Under the pieces are notes generated by a model that ran no database searches, was not told where the DNA came from, and saw only the letters and a program-made list of their open reading frames with translations. Below are positions 23,418-32,011 of a DNA stretch of 64,000 nt, one piece after another; the stretch's first letter is position 1; each line of letters starts with the position of its first letter. The stretch comes from Bacillota bacterium. GTDB taxonomy: Bacteria; Bacillota; Clostridia; Acetivibrionales; DSM-1351. The position numbers were made by a program, and so were the translations under genes. The DNA lies in contig JAEXFI010000012.1 of assembly GCA_023400235.1 (NCBI GenBank), positions 124,001 to 188,000 of the forward strand, in the 5' to 3' direction.

Positions 23418-25249
23418 TGTCATATTTTGAAGAGGAAGAATATAAAAAGCCCTTTTCCCTTAAGGTATGGGCCAGAATCGTACCCTTTGTTAAGCTCTAC
23501 AAGCCTCACTTCATAAGGGCAATGTCCTTTCTGATACTTGTTTCAATAATAGATGTAATATATCCGCTTTTTCAGAGATATGCAATAAACAACTATATTA
23601 CAACAGGGTCGGCAAAGGGTATTGAAAAATTTGCTGTAGCCTACGGCTTTATGCTGTTAACACAAGCTCTTGCAGTAATATTCTTTATCAGGAATTCCAT
23701 GAGGGTTGAGCTGAACGTGGCAAAGGCCATTCGCAGAGCATTGTTTGTACATTTGCAGAAGCTTTCCTTTTCCTATTACAATACAACACCGGTGGGCTAT
23801 ATGATGGCCAGGGTCATGAGTGATACGGGAAGAATCGGTCAGATGGTGTCCTGGGGGCTTATTGATATGCTCTGGGCAGTCATATATGTATTGGGAGTAT
23901 TCATAGCAATGCTTATCCTCAATGTAAAGCTGGCTTTGCTGGTAATGTCCATAATACCGGTGATAGCACTTATTACAATGTACTTTCAGAAAAAGATTCT
24001 GAATATAAACAGAAAAATAAGAAAGATAAACTCCAGGATGACCGGAGCCTTCAATGAAGGTATTACAGGCGCGAGAACCTCCAAGACTCTGGTCATAGAG
24101 GATAAAAACCTAAAGGAGTTCTCCGGAATTACTGACAGGTACTATGACTATACTTTAAAAGCAACTATCCTCAACGCCGTATTCATTCCCATAGTGCTGT
24201 CCTTCAGCACCATGGCGGTATGCTTTGTATTGGTCAGCGGAGGCAATCTGACAATAAAGGACCCTCTTTTCTTTGGTACCTTTTCTGCTTTTATAACCTA
24301 TGCAATCAGCATATTTGAGCCTATTCAGCAGATAGCCCGTGTCTTTGCGGATTTTGTATCAACTCAGGCTAATATTGAGAGAGTTACAGGGCTTCTGGAT
24401 ACCAAGCCTCAAATTACCGATACACCGGAGGTCGTAGAGAAATACGGCGACAACTTTAATCCAAAAAAGGAAAACTGGGAGCACTTAAAGGGTGATATTG
24501 AATTTAAGGATGTCTCCTTCAAGTACCCGGACGGTGATGAGTATATTCTTGAGAACTTCAATCTCAAAATACCCGCCGGAACCACCGTTGCAATCGTAGG
24601 AGAAACCGGCGCCGGGAAAAGCACTCTGGTGAATCTCGCCTGCAGGTTCTTTGAACCCACCCAGGGGCAGATTCTTATTGACGGCAGGGATTACAGAGAG
24701 CGCTCCCAGCTTTGGCTTCACAATAACATAGGCTATGTTTTGCAAAGCCCCCATCTGTTCTCCGGCACCATACGGGAAAACATAAAATACGGCAAGTTTG
24801 ACGCAACTGATGATGAACTTGAAGCTGCCATTCGAGTTGTGGCTGCGGACGGAATCATAAGCAATATGGAAAACGGACTTGATACCAATATCGGAGAAGG
24901 CGGCGACAGGCTCTCCACCGGTGAGAAACAGCTCATATCCTTCGCCCGTGCGATAATTGCCGACCCACGGATATTTGTGCTGGATGAGGCTACCTCCTCC
25001 ATCGATACCCGGACTGAGCAGCTTATACAGGAAGCTATTATGCACATTTTAAAGAACAGGACCTCCTTCCTTATTGCACACAGGCTGTCTACCATTAAGA
25101 AAGCGGATCTTATACTGGTGGTAAAAAACGGCAAAATAATTGAAAACGGAACCCACCAGGAGCTGTTAAGGCAAAAGGGCTACTATCACTCCCTGTATCT
25201 GAAACAGTTTGAAGAGGAGACCGGAGCAGCAGTATTAAATAAAAGCTGA
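23417..25249 (+). CDS. ABC exporter subunit 2 (catalytic half)
   Basis: This 610-residue partner has six helices followed by a nucleotide-binding domain with Walker A GETGAGKST, canonical Walker B IFVLDEATSSID and switch His in IAHRLST. Its signature is LSTGEKQLISFARA in place of LSGGQ. In a heterodimer that unusual signature faces the degenerate Walker B of subunit 1, so both defects fall in one ATP site, the expected asymmetric pattern. Translation is coupled to subunit 1 through the one-base overlap. Confidence 0.93.
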   Translation: MSYFEEEEYKKPFSLKVWARIVPFVKLYKPHFIRAMSFLILVSIIDVIYPLFQRYAINNYITTGSAKGIEKFAVAYGFMLLTQALAVIFFIRNSMRVELNVAKAIRRALFVHLQKLSFSYYNTTPVGYMMARVMSDTGRIGQMVSWGLIDMLWAVIYVLGVFIAMLILNVKLALLVMSIIPVIALITMYFQKKILNINRKIRKINSRMTGAFNEGITGARTSKTLVIEDKNLKEFSGITDRYYDYTLKATILNAVFIPIVLSFSTMAVCFVLVSGGNLTIKDPLFFGTFSAFITYAISIFEPIQQIARVFADFVSTQANIERVTGLLDTKPQITDTPEVVEKYGDNFNPKKENWEHLKGDIEFKDVSFKYPDGDEYILENFNLKIPAGTTVAIVGETGAGKSTLVNLACRFFEPTQGQILIDGRDYRERSQLWLHNNIGYVLQSPHLFSGTIRENIKYGKFDATDDELEAAIRVVAADGIISNMENGLDTNIGEGGDRLSTGEKQLISFARAIIADPRIFVLDEATSSIDTRTEQLIQEAIMHILKNRTSFLIAHRLSTIKKADLILVVKNGKIIENGTHQELLRQKGYYHSLYLKQFEEETGAAVLNKS

Positions 25250-25254
25250 TTTGG

Positions 25255-25288
25255 TTTTGCATCCACTTTTGGGAAAATGGATGCAAAA
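25255..25288 (+). repeat. Hairpin after the ABC exporter
   Basis: TTTTGCATCCA (25255-25265) pairs perfectly with TGGATGCAAAA (25278-25288). It lies 6 bases past the exporter stop but has no T run of its own, so it may stabilise the mRNA end upstream of the following terminator. Confidence 0.55.
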
Positions 25289-25324
25289 TGTGGGCCTTAG
25301 CGTATTGCCACAAGTAGTTTTTCT

Positions 25325-25374
25325 AAAGGGCGTATTGCAAAATGAAAGAAATTTCATTTACAACACGCCCTTTT
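25325..25374. terminator. Bidirectional terminator between exporter and yidC
   Basis: AAAGGGCGT-ATTG-CAAAATGAAA pairs imperfectly with TTTCATTT-ACAA-CACGCCCTTTT. It is U-rich on both strands and sits between convergent genes. Confidence 0.75.
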
Positions 25375-25408
25375 CACGTCTATTCAGACTTATAGTTTAC
25401 TTCCCCGC

Positions 25409-26047
25409 TCAGGCAGTAACACGCTTGACGTATTTGTTGAAGAAAACCGTCTCCAAAGTACTGAACAGGCCTGTGGTTACCCAATATATTCCAAGGGTCA
25501 CAGGTGCCTTTACAAAAAACAGCAGGCTCACGCCTCCCATCAGCAGTAACTGCGGCCAGCCCAGGCCGTTTTGTCTTGCACCTTTCACAGGTGTGTAAGC
25601 TGCTATGATGCCTGGAAGCATCTGAATAAGCACAGCAATTACAGGAACTATGTGCATGGCGTCCGGCAGCTTCAGATTGCTTATCCAGGGAACCATCACA
25701 CTGCCAACCTGTATGGGCATGTCAGAAAAAACCCTGTACAAGCTGTACATAACAGGCAGCTGGATCAGAGTCACAAGGCAGCCAGTCATGCTTTTCATGC
25801 CCTCTCTGGAAAGCTTGGCCATTTCCTGCTGTTGTTTTTCCTTGTCATTGGAATACCTTTGCTTTATCTCCTCCAGCTTTCCTGAAAACACCTGCTGCTC
25901 AGAAATACTCCTTTTCTGCTTTAAGGATAAAGGCAGCAGGCAAAGCCTGATAAGCAAGGTGGCAAGAACTATCACTATTCCCCAATCACCGGTCAGAGAA
26001 AACAGCCAGTTCATCACAGAATTCAAAAGCTCAAATATAACACTCAT
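25409..26047 (-). CDS. YidC/Oxa1-family membrane insertase (accessory copy)
   Basis: This 212-residue Oxa1-type insertase has five membrane helices. The conserved basic residue in the first core helix is visible (TLLIRLCLLPLSLKQKRS), followed by a charged cytoplasmic coiled hairpin (EEIKQRYSNDKEKQQQEMAKL) and QLPVMYSLYRV. It lacks a lipoprotein signal and is not next to rnpA/rpmH, where the housekeeping spoIIIJ/yidC lies in Firmicutes, so it is probably a specialised second copy. A small membrane protein and an MBL hydrolase precede it in the same direction. Confidence 0.88.
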   Translation of the reverse strand: MSVIFELLNSVMNWLFSLTGDWGIVIVLATLLIRLCLLPLSLKQKRSISEQQVFSGKLEEIKQRYSNDKEKQQQEMAKLSREGMKSMTGCLVTLIQLPVMYSLYRVFSDMPIQVGSVMVPWISNLKLPDAMHIVPVIAVLIQMLPGIIAAYTPVKGARQNGLGWPQLLLMGGVSLLFFVKAPVTLGIYWVTTGLFSTLETVFFNKYVKRVTA

Positions 26048-26122
26048 TTTATCTCCGTTTCCGAAGCCAAATTGGCTTCAACAGTATATATACCAACTTT
26101 AACGAGATAGTTGAGTGACATA

Positions 26123-26353
26123 TCAACTGAACCGGTACTTTCTCCAGATTTCAAATTTGTGATAGCAATTATAATCAATCACCCAAAGCTCCCTGAAATA
26201 CAAGACTATGGTGCTGATACTGCATTTTGCACCTGAATGTCCCAGAAAGGAGCTTACCGACCTGAAGGAATGAACAAAGCTGAAGGTCAGCATAAACACC
26301 ACAAATAAAAATACAAGCATATGCAGCATCTGTACAAGCTCAACCTGAAGCAT
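26123..26353 (-). CDS. Small membrane protein (76 residues) upstream of yidC
   Basis: The start at 26353 is chosen because AAGGAGGTG lies six bases before it, one of the best ribosome sites in the window. The product has one strong membrane helix (MLHMLVFLFVVFMLTFSFVH), then FRSVSSFLGHSGAKCSISTIVLYFRELWVIDYNCYHKFEIWRKYRFS. No family is recognised. It lies between the MBL hydrolase and the accessory YidC, 76 bases before the latter, so it may be a client or partner of that insertase. Confidence 0.6.
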   Translation of the reverse strand: MLQVELVQMLHMLVFLFVVFMLTFSFVHSFRSVSSFLGHSGAKCSISTIVLYFRELWVIDYNCYHKFEIWRKYRFS

Positions 26354-26385
26354 TTTGTTCACCTCCTTCAATAATCATGTGTTTG

Positions 26386-27174
26386 TTATGGTCTTTTTAT
26401 CTTCTCAAGCTGATACATAATCTCACAGCCGTTTTTTACATAGTGCCAGCCACTTGCAACTGGATTGTCGTAAGGCTTTCCCTCTGCCCCCTCAAACAAA
26501 TCCTTAAGGGCTGCCTTCATTTGGTCTATGAACGCAGCCGGTAAAGGCTCCTTGCTGTGACCGTTGCAGATTAAGTCAAAACCCTCTCCATATGCCGACA
26601 GAGAATTTAAAACCTCGTAATACTCGGATAGATACGAGGATTCGGGCAGCTGCATCCATATATAATTGCACAGGCCATCACCCGAAAAGAGTATGCGGTG
26701 TTCTCTGTCCAGAATTCCAAGGCTGCCCGGAGTATGTCCTCTGAGTGACACAATCTCCAATGTATTCCCGCCTATGTCCAGCAGGTCACCAGGCTTGATG
26801 AACTCTATCCTTTTGGGCTTTGCCCTGTACCACTCCTCCAGAGCTTCTCTGGACAATACCTTTTCATCGGGAGCATGATTTTCCATAATATATTTCTTGT
26901 AAGTGACATGCTCTTGATATATGGGCAGTTCATCCCTGCTCATGTAAATTGCATCAAAATGATGTCCCCCAAAAGCGTGGTCAATGTGCCCATGGGTGCA
27001 GACTGCAATTAAGGGCTTCTGTGTTATTTCTTCAAGCTGACTTTTCAAATCAAAAAAACCATAGCCAGAATCGATAACCAGCGCAGAGGTCTTACCCTCC
27101 ACAACATATATATTCGTATCCCTGTCCCGCAGGAGCGTGACTCCGGGTTTTATATCAAACACCTTGTAATGCAT
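26386..27174 (-). CDS. MBL-fold metallohydrolase
   Basis: This 262-residue cytosolic hydrolase has the full metallo-beta-lactamase motif set: VIDSGYGFFDL, CTHGHIDHAFGGHHFD (HxHxDH), LRGHTPGSLGILDREHRILFSGDGL and a final His in ICNGHSKEP. Family members include glyoxalase II-like and many uncharacterised esterases; the substrate is unknown. The start is set at the second ATG (27174) because GGAGG falls seven bases before it; the first ATG (27189) overlaps that site. Confidence 0.85.
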   Translation of the reverse strand: MHYKVFDIKPGVTLLRDRDTNIYVVEGKTSALVIDSGYGFFDLKSQLEEITQKPLIAVCTHGHIDHAFGGHHFDAIYMSRDELPIYQEHVTYKKYIMENHAPDEKVLSREALEEWYRAKPKRIEFIKPGDLLDIGGNTLEIVSLRGHTPGSLGILDREHRILFSGDGLCNYIWMQLPESSYLSEYYEVLNSLSAYGEGFDLICNGHSKEPLPAAFIDQMKAALKDLFEGAEGKPYDNPVASGWHYVKNGCEIMYQLEKIKRP

Positions 27175-27236
27175 GCTCTTATCCTCCATTTATGCTTAAT
27201 TATACCATTTTGCCCGTTTTATTCAACCTTAAAATA

Positions 27237-27342
27237 ACCTCCCATCTAAGCGCATGGCGCGTACACAAATAGTAATGAAAGGCACGCAGTGGCTTTCGCT
27301 GCTTGAAAGTCACTTTGACACACAACATGTATCTTTTAAGCT
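27237..27342 (-). repeat. Family-3 structured repeat, copy 1
   Basis: This is a 106-bp unit. On the minus strand it begins near AGCTTAAAAG and contains CTTTCAAG, the block GCCACTGCGTGCC, a TACGCGCCATGCGC hairpin and ATGGGAGGTT. It differs from copy 3 at only two positions, both in paired segments. It lies between cobT and the MBL gene, about 60 bases before the latter's start. Confidence 0.85.
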
Positions 27343-27374
27343 ATCCACGGCAAATAGCACCTGTTTTATCCCTC

Positions 27375-28436
27375 CTACAATTGCGGTATGTATTGTGTGA
27401 TTTCTGCATCCTCAAAGCTTCCCATCTGATTATATGCAGCCAGAGCGGAATCAATCAACTGGAAGCCCAAGGCTGCCCCCGTTCCTTCTCCCAGCCTCAT
27501 TTCAAGCTTCAGCAGTGGTTCCATGCCCAGGGCATCCATTACCACAGCAAAGCCCGGTTCAGCCGAGCCATGTGATGGAAGCATGTATTCCCTGGCTTTT
27601 GGCTCCATGGCTGCAGCAATCAGTGCCGCGGCGGCAGAAATAAAGCCGTCTATCACCACGGGAAGCCCGTATAGTGCTGCACCCAGAAAGCAGCCGGTCA
27701 AGCCTGCAATATCAAAGCCGCCCACCTTTGTCAGCACATCTATGGGGTCGGCTTTATCCGGTCTGTTCAACTCAATAGCCCTATTTATAACCTGGATTTT
27801 ATTTATGTACGCCTCTTCCGACAGACCGGAGCCGTAGCCCACCAGCTTCTGTGGCGGAACACCGGTCAAGACTGACGAAACGGCACTGCTGGTTGAAGTA
27901 TTTCCAATTCCCATCTCTCCAGTGCCTATAAGGTTAAACCCTTTCATTTTCAGCTCTCCAACCAGGTCAATACCGGTGCGGATTCCCTGAATTGCTTCCT
28001 CCCTGGTCATGGCAGGACCCCTTGCCATATTCCATGTTCCCTTTCTTATCTTTCTGTTCAAAATCTGAGAATACGGCAAATCGGCATCCACTCCTATATC
28101 TACAATATACAGGCTTGCATTTGTAATTCGTGAGAATACATTTATTCCTGTTATTCCACGGGTAAAATTATAGGTTACCGATGCAGTCACGCTTTTGGGG
28201 CAGGAGCTTACGTTCTCCTCTACCACCCCATTGTCGGCACACATGATTACTATTGATTTTTTATCAGCAGCAGGACTTGCAGTACCGTTTATGCCCGCAA
28301 GCTTCACAACCAGTTCCTCAAGCCTTCCCAGGCTCCCAAGAGGCTTGGTCCTGCTGTCCCATCTCATTTTTGCGGCCTCCATGGCGCAAGCATCAAGTGC
28401 TGTAATCCGGCTTAATCCGAATACATCTTCCAGCAT
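27375..28436 (-). CDS. cobT: Nicotinate-nucleotide-dimethylbenzimidazole phosphoribosyltransferase
   Basis: This 353-residue enzyme makes alpha-ribazole 5'-phosphate for the lower ligand of cobalamin. Recognisable segments are RWDSRTKPLGSLGRLEELVVKLAGI near the N-terminus, MCADNGVVEENVSSCPKSVT, GEMGIGNTSTSSAVSSVLTG, GFDIAGLTGCFLGAALYGLPVVIDGFISAAAAL, SHGSAEPG and the C-terminal Glu in EMRLGEGTGAALGFQLIDSAL. No other cob genes are nearby. I set the start at the ATG at 28436, six bases after GGGAG; longer versions read into repeat copy 2, which supplies that ribosome site. Confidence 0.95.
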   Translation of the reverse strand: MLEDVFGLSRITALDACAMEAAKMRWDSRTKPLGSLGRLEELVVKLAGINGTASPAADKKSIVIMCADNGVVEENVSSCPKSVTASVTYNFTRGITGINVFSRITNASLYIVDIGVDADLPYSQILNRKIRKGTWNMARGPAMTREEAIQGIRTGIDLVGELKMKGFNLIGTGEMGIGNTSTSSAVSSVLTGVPPQKLVGYGSGLSEEAYINKIQVINRAIELNRPDKADPIDVLTKVGGFDIAGLTGCFLGAALYGLPVVIDGFISAAAALIAAAMEPKAREYMLPSHGSAEPGFAVVMDALGMEPLLKLEMRLGEGTGAALGFQLIDSALAAYNQMGSFEDAEITQYIPQL

Positions 28437-28439
28437 ATA

Positions 28440-28545
28440 AATCTCCCATCTACGCACATAGCGCATACACAAATAGTAATGAAAGGCACGCAGTGGCCTC
28501 GCTGCGTGAAATCCACCTTGACTTACCGCATGTATCTTTCACGCT
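28440..28545 (-). repeat. Family-3 structured repeat, copy 2 (contains cobT RBS)
   Basis: This has the same layout as copies 1 and 3 but more divergent. The outer stem reads GCGTGAAA / TTTCACGC where copy 3 reads GCTTGAAA / TTTCAAGC, a compensated change. The GC hairpin reads TATGCGC-tat-GTGCGTA with wobble pairs. CACGCAG / CTGCGTG also pairs perfectly. It ends in ATGGGAGATTTAT before the cobT ATG. Confidence 0.85.
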
Positions 28546-28652
28546 AACCTCCCATCTACGCGCATGGCGCGTACACAAATAGTAATGAAAGGCACGCAGT
28601 GGCTTTCGCTGCTTGAAAGTCACTTTGACACACAACATGTATCTTTCAAGCT
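28546..28652 (-). repeat. Family-3 structured repeat, copy 3
   Basis: This abuts copy 2 head to tail. It has the outer stem GCTTGAAAG / CTTTCAAGC and the perfect hairpin TACGCGC-cat-GCGCGTA. It is nearly identical to copy 1 on the other side of cobT, so the gene sits between direct repeats about 1.3 kb apart. Confidence 0.85.
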
Positions 28653-28962
28653 AAGACCTCACTCATCCTAATTTACTATATAGGGATACCCCTTGTTTGA
28701 TAAAATCCAGCATGCACTATCATAATAAATATTATAATATTATAACATCAAACAGCCCTCTGCAAAAACCTGAATTTTATTTTTTTGCTCTGATCAGCTT
28801 AAGAGTGCCCCAGCCCCGCAGCAGGTAAATTATATTGACCACCGCCAGGGGCCGGAAATGAATATTTTTATCCTTGCTTCTGCCTTTTATTTAGGACTTT
28901 TATATGTATAATATAGAATAAGGAGTCCTTATACCCGCAATAAAATTTAACCGGAGGTTATG
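28653..28962. other. Divergent intergenic region between cobT repeats and tmcAL
   Basis: No gene is seen. A TATAAT at 28907-28912, without a good -35, may serve tmcAL. The segment 28700-28760 is very AT-rich and may carry the minus-strand promoter for the repeat-cobT transcript. Nothing else is supportable. Confidence 0.4.
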
Positions 28963-30243
28963 ATGAAAGTTCTTGGCATAGTAGTTGAATACAATCCCTT
29001 TCATAACGGACATATATATCATATTGAAAAGTCAAGGGAAGCTACAGGCTGTGATGCAGTGGTCTGCGTCATGAGCGGCAATTTTATTCAAAGAGGGGAA
29101 CCTGCAATGCTGAATAAAGCCGCCCGTGCAGATATCGCCCTGAACTGCGGAGCCGATCTGGTGCTTGAACTGCCCCATCCCTACGCCATGTCCGGTGCAG
29201 AGTCCTTCGCCTTTGGGGCTGTAAAGCTCCTTGAAGCTACAGGCATTACCGATTGCATTTGCTTTGGCAGCGAACATGGGGATATTGATGCACTGAAGTA
29301 TATTGCAGGTATTCTTTCAAATGAGCCTGAAGAGTATAAAATAGAGCTCAAAAAGCAGCTAGGCCTTGGTCTTGCATACCCTGTATGCAGGCAGCGGGCA
29401 CTGCACAATTACCTGGAATCCAAAAATAATGAGGACAACCTGCCCGCTTTGTCAGGACTGCTTGAAACCTCAAATAATATATTGGGCATTGAGTATCTCA
29501 AGGCTTTGAAAAGACTGGACAGCCCAATCAGGCCTTTTACCATAGCAAGGGTGTCCAACAGCTATAATGCTACGGAACTTACAGGGCCCGTCTCCAGTGC
29601 CACCGCCATAAGAAACAGCATTAAGGCCGGAATTGAAGACAGTGTGCCAAGTGGCCTTAGTGAAGCGTCGGCCCTAACTGTTCCCACATATTCCAGAATG
29701 GTTATTGAACGTGAGTTTTCTGCCGGAAGAGGCCCTAACGGCTTAAAACAATTTGAGAACATTATTCTGGGCCTGTTAAGGTGTATGAAGCCGGAGCAAT
29801 TGCGTGAACTGCCTGATATTTCAGAAGGGCTGGAATACAGGCTTAAAAATGCAGGTGAAGTTTCAGGCACAATTGAGGAGCTTATTAGAAACATCTGCAC
29901 CAGAAGATATGCACAGACCCGTATTCAGAGAATTCTGTTTTCCCTGGTGACGGGACTTACTAAAAGTGATACAGAGCTTTTTATGCAGTATGGAGGCCCC
30001 CAATATGCCAGAATCCTCGGGTTTAACCCCACTGGCCGCATACTGCTGTCCAAAATGAAAAAGAATTCCTCCCTCCCCGTAATTACCAAGGCTGCGGATT
30101 TTAAAAGCTCCTGCAACCGGCTGCTGGTCAGAATGCTGGAGCTGGAAGCCCGGTCCACGGACATGTATGTGCTGGGATATAAAAATCCGGCCTTCAGGAA
30201 GGCCGGACAGGAATTCACACAAAATGTGGTGGTTATAAAATAG
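28963..30243 (+). CDS. tmcAL: tRNA(Met) cytidine acetate ligase
   Basis: This 426-residue protein, formerly called YlbM, activates acetate with ATP to make N4-acetylcytidine at the wobble base of elongator tRNA-Met. The nucleotidyltransferase HxGH-type motif is in GIVVEYNPFHNGHIYHI at the N-terminus, followed by MSGNFIQRGEPAMLNKAARA and ELPHPYAMSGAESFAFGAVKLLEATG. Near the C-terminus is GPQYARILGFNPTGRILLS. The start is set at 28963, five bases after GGAGG; an ATG three bases earlier leaves too little space. It is convergent with the RNase J gene. Confidence 0.95.
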   Translation: MKVLGIVVEYNPFHNGHIYHIEKSREATGCDAVVCVMSGNFIQRGEPAMLNKAARADIALNCGADLVLELPHPYAMSGAESFAFGAVKLLEATGITDCICFGSEHGDIDALKYIAGILSNEPEEYKIELKKQLGLGLAYPVCRQRALHNYLESKNNEDNLPALSGLLETSNNILGIEYLKALKRLDSPIRPFTIARVSNSYNATELTGPVSSATAIRNSIKAGIEDSVPSGLSEASALTVPTYSRMVIEREFSAGRGPNGLKQFENIILGLLRCMKPEQLRELPDISEGLEYRLKNAGEVSGTIEELIRNICTRRYAQTRIQRILFSLVTGLTKSDTELFMQYGGPQYARILGFNPTGRILLSKMKKNSSLPVITKAADFKSSCNRLLVRMLELEARSTDMYVLGYKNPAFRKAGQEFTQNVVVIK

Positions 30244-30289
30244 TATTGCCTTATTAAAATAAATAACTGATAAGCCTTTGAAACAGAGC

Positions 30290-31957
30290 TTATATTTCCA
30301 TAATAATGGGAAGTATCATTGGCTTACGTTTGGTCTTTTCATAGATGCAATCCTTGAGGGCTTCACGGATGGCGGTTTTCCTGATGGACCAGTCTCCGTG
30401 GTTTTTACCGTCGCACTTATAGGCAGCTTGTTTGGCTATGTCCTTTAGCTGTTCCATAAGATCCTCGGACTCTCTAACATATACAAACCCTCTTGAAATA
30501 ATATCCGGGCCTGCCACAACATTTCCAGTATCACCTTCAATAGTTATTACCACTACTATCAAACCGTCCTGAGATAGATGCTTTCTGTCACGTAGAACCA
30601 CATTTCCAACGTCGCCCACACCCAGTCCGTCCACAAGTACCTTTCCGGCTGTAACACTTCCGTTTATCTTTGCTGCATCGGCATTAAGCTCCAGAACCTT
30701 GCCTATATCCAGAATAAATATATCTTCCTTGTTCATGCCCATTTTAATTGCCAGGTCGGCATGCTGCCTCAAATGCCTGTGCTCACCGTGGACAGGCATA
30801 AAGAATTTGGGTTTTACCAGGCAGTGTATGAGCTTTATTTCCTCCTGGCAGGCATGGCCCGAAACGTGAGTATCTGCCAGCGCTTCATATAAGACATTGG
30901 CGCCTTTTTTAAACAGCTCGTTTATAACCTTGGATATGAGCTTTTCATTTCCAGGTATTGGTGAAGCTGATATTATTACCGTATCTCCAGGAACAATCTC
31001 CACCTTCTTGTGTTCCGAGAAGGTTATTCTGGTCAGAGCGGACATGGGCTCACCCTGACTTCCGGTGGTTATGATCACGAGCTTGTCATGTGGAACCTTA
31101 TCCATGTTTTCCATATCCACCAGGACACCTTCAGGAACATTCAGATACCCCAGTTCCATTGCAACATTGACTACGTTCACCATACTTCTGCCGATTACCG
31201 TTACTTTTCTTCCGAATTTCACGGCAGAATTGAATATCTGCTGCACACGGTGCACATTTGAGGCAAAGGTCGCCACAAGTATCCTGCTCCTGCAGTTCAT
31301 GAATATCTCATTGAAGGTATCCCCGACAGTTCGTTCAGACATTGTATAGCCTTCATTTTCAACATTTGTACTGTCGCACATAAGCAGCAGTACGCCTTTT
31401 TTTCCCAGTTCGGCTAATCTTGCCAAATCCATGGGCTGACCCTCAATAGGTGTGTAGTCAATTTTAAAATCTCCTGTATGAACGATGATTCCCACAGGTG
31501 TAAATATTGCAAGGGAAACAGAGTCTGCAATGCTGTGGGTAGCCCTTATAAATTCTACTTTAAAAGCTCCCAGTTCAATTGTCTGTCCCGGCTGAACAGT
31601 TTGAAGCTGCACCTGGTCTGCAAGGCCGTGCTCCTCCAGCTTGTATTTTACAAGTCCCAGAGTCAGTTTTGTCCCGTAAATGGGCACGTTCAACTCTCTG
31701 AGCACATAGGGTAAAGCTCCTATATGGTCTTCATGTCCATGGGTAAGCACAATGGCTCTTACCTTTTCCTTATTTTTCATCAAATAGCTTACATCAGGTA
31801 TAACCAGGTCAATACCCAGCATTTCGTCCTCCGGAAATGAAAGACCGCAATCCACAACTACAATATCATCACCATATTCAAAAGCGGTGATGTTCTTGCC
31901 TATCTCCTGCAAACCACCCAGTGGTATTATTTTTAATTTCTTTTTACTTTTTGACAC
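30290..31957 (-). CDS. rnj: Ribonuclease J
   Basis: This 555-residue RNase J-family enzyme has combined endonuclease and 5'-3' exonuclease activity in mRNA and rRNA turnover. The MBL metal site is LTHGHEDHIGALPYVL, with further ligands in RATHSIADSVSLAI and HTGDFKIDYTP. The beta-CASP region contains MCDSTNVENEGYTMSERTVG, VATFASNVHRVQQIFN and TTGSQGEPMSAL. The histidine of VHGEHRHLRQHADLA and the C-terminal RNase J domain are present. It starts at a GTG (31957), seven bases after GGAGG. Numbering as J1 or J2 cannot be settled here. Confidence 0.95.
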   Translation of the reverse strand: MSKSKKKLKIIPLGGLQEIGKNITAFEYGDDIVVVDCGLSFPEDEMLGIDLVIPDVSYLMKNKEKVRAIVLTHGHEDHIGALPYVLRELNVPIYGTKLTLGLVKYKLEEHGLADQVQLQTVQPGQTIELGAFKVEFIRATHSIADSVSLAIFTPVGIIVHTGDFKIDYTPIEGQPMDLARLAELGKKGVLLLMCDSTNVENEGYTMSERTVGDTFNEIFMNCRSRILVATFASNVHRVQQIFNSAVKFGRKVTVIGRSMVNVVNVAMELGYLNVPEGVLVDMENMDKVPHDKLVIITTGSQGEPMSALTRITFSEHKKVEIVPGDTVIISASPIPGNEKLISKVINELFKKGANVLYEALADTHVSGHACQEEIKLIHCLVKPKFFMPVHGEHRHLRQHADLAIKMGMNKEDIFILDIGKVLELNADAAKINGSVTAGKVLVDGLGVGDVGNVVLRDRKHLSQDGLIVVVITIEGDTGNVVAGPDIISRGFVYVRESEDLMEQLKDIAKQAAYKCDGKNHGDWSIRKTAIREALKDCIYEKTKRKPMILPIIMEI

Positions 31958-32011
31958 AATTAATCCTCCAATTTAAGTGTATAAACTAATCTTATAAAGG
32001 GACATACTCCC

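Noticed and set aside
28450..28638. 62-residue ORF with repeated LRAFHYYLCTRHARRWEV
   Set aside because: It is the reading frame of two tandem family-3 repeats; it has no ribosome site and the conserved feature is base pairing, not protein.
28440..28652. Cobalamin riboswitch upstream of cobT
   Set aside because: GCCACTG and GGGAGG occur, which recall the B12 box region, but the order and spacing do not fit, the unit is only 106 bp and tandem, and another copy precedes an unrelated MBL gene.
27237..28652. CRISPR array
   Set aside because: The three repeats are 106 bp, two are directly adjacent, and there are no uniform spacers or cas genes anywhere in the window.
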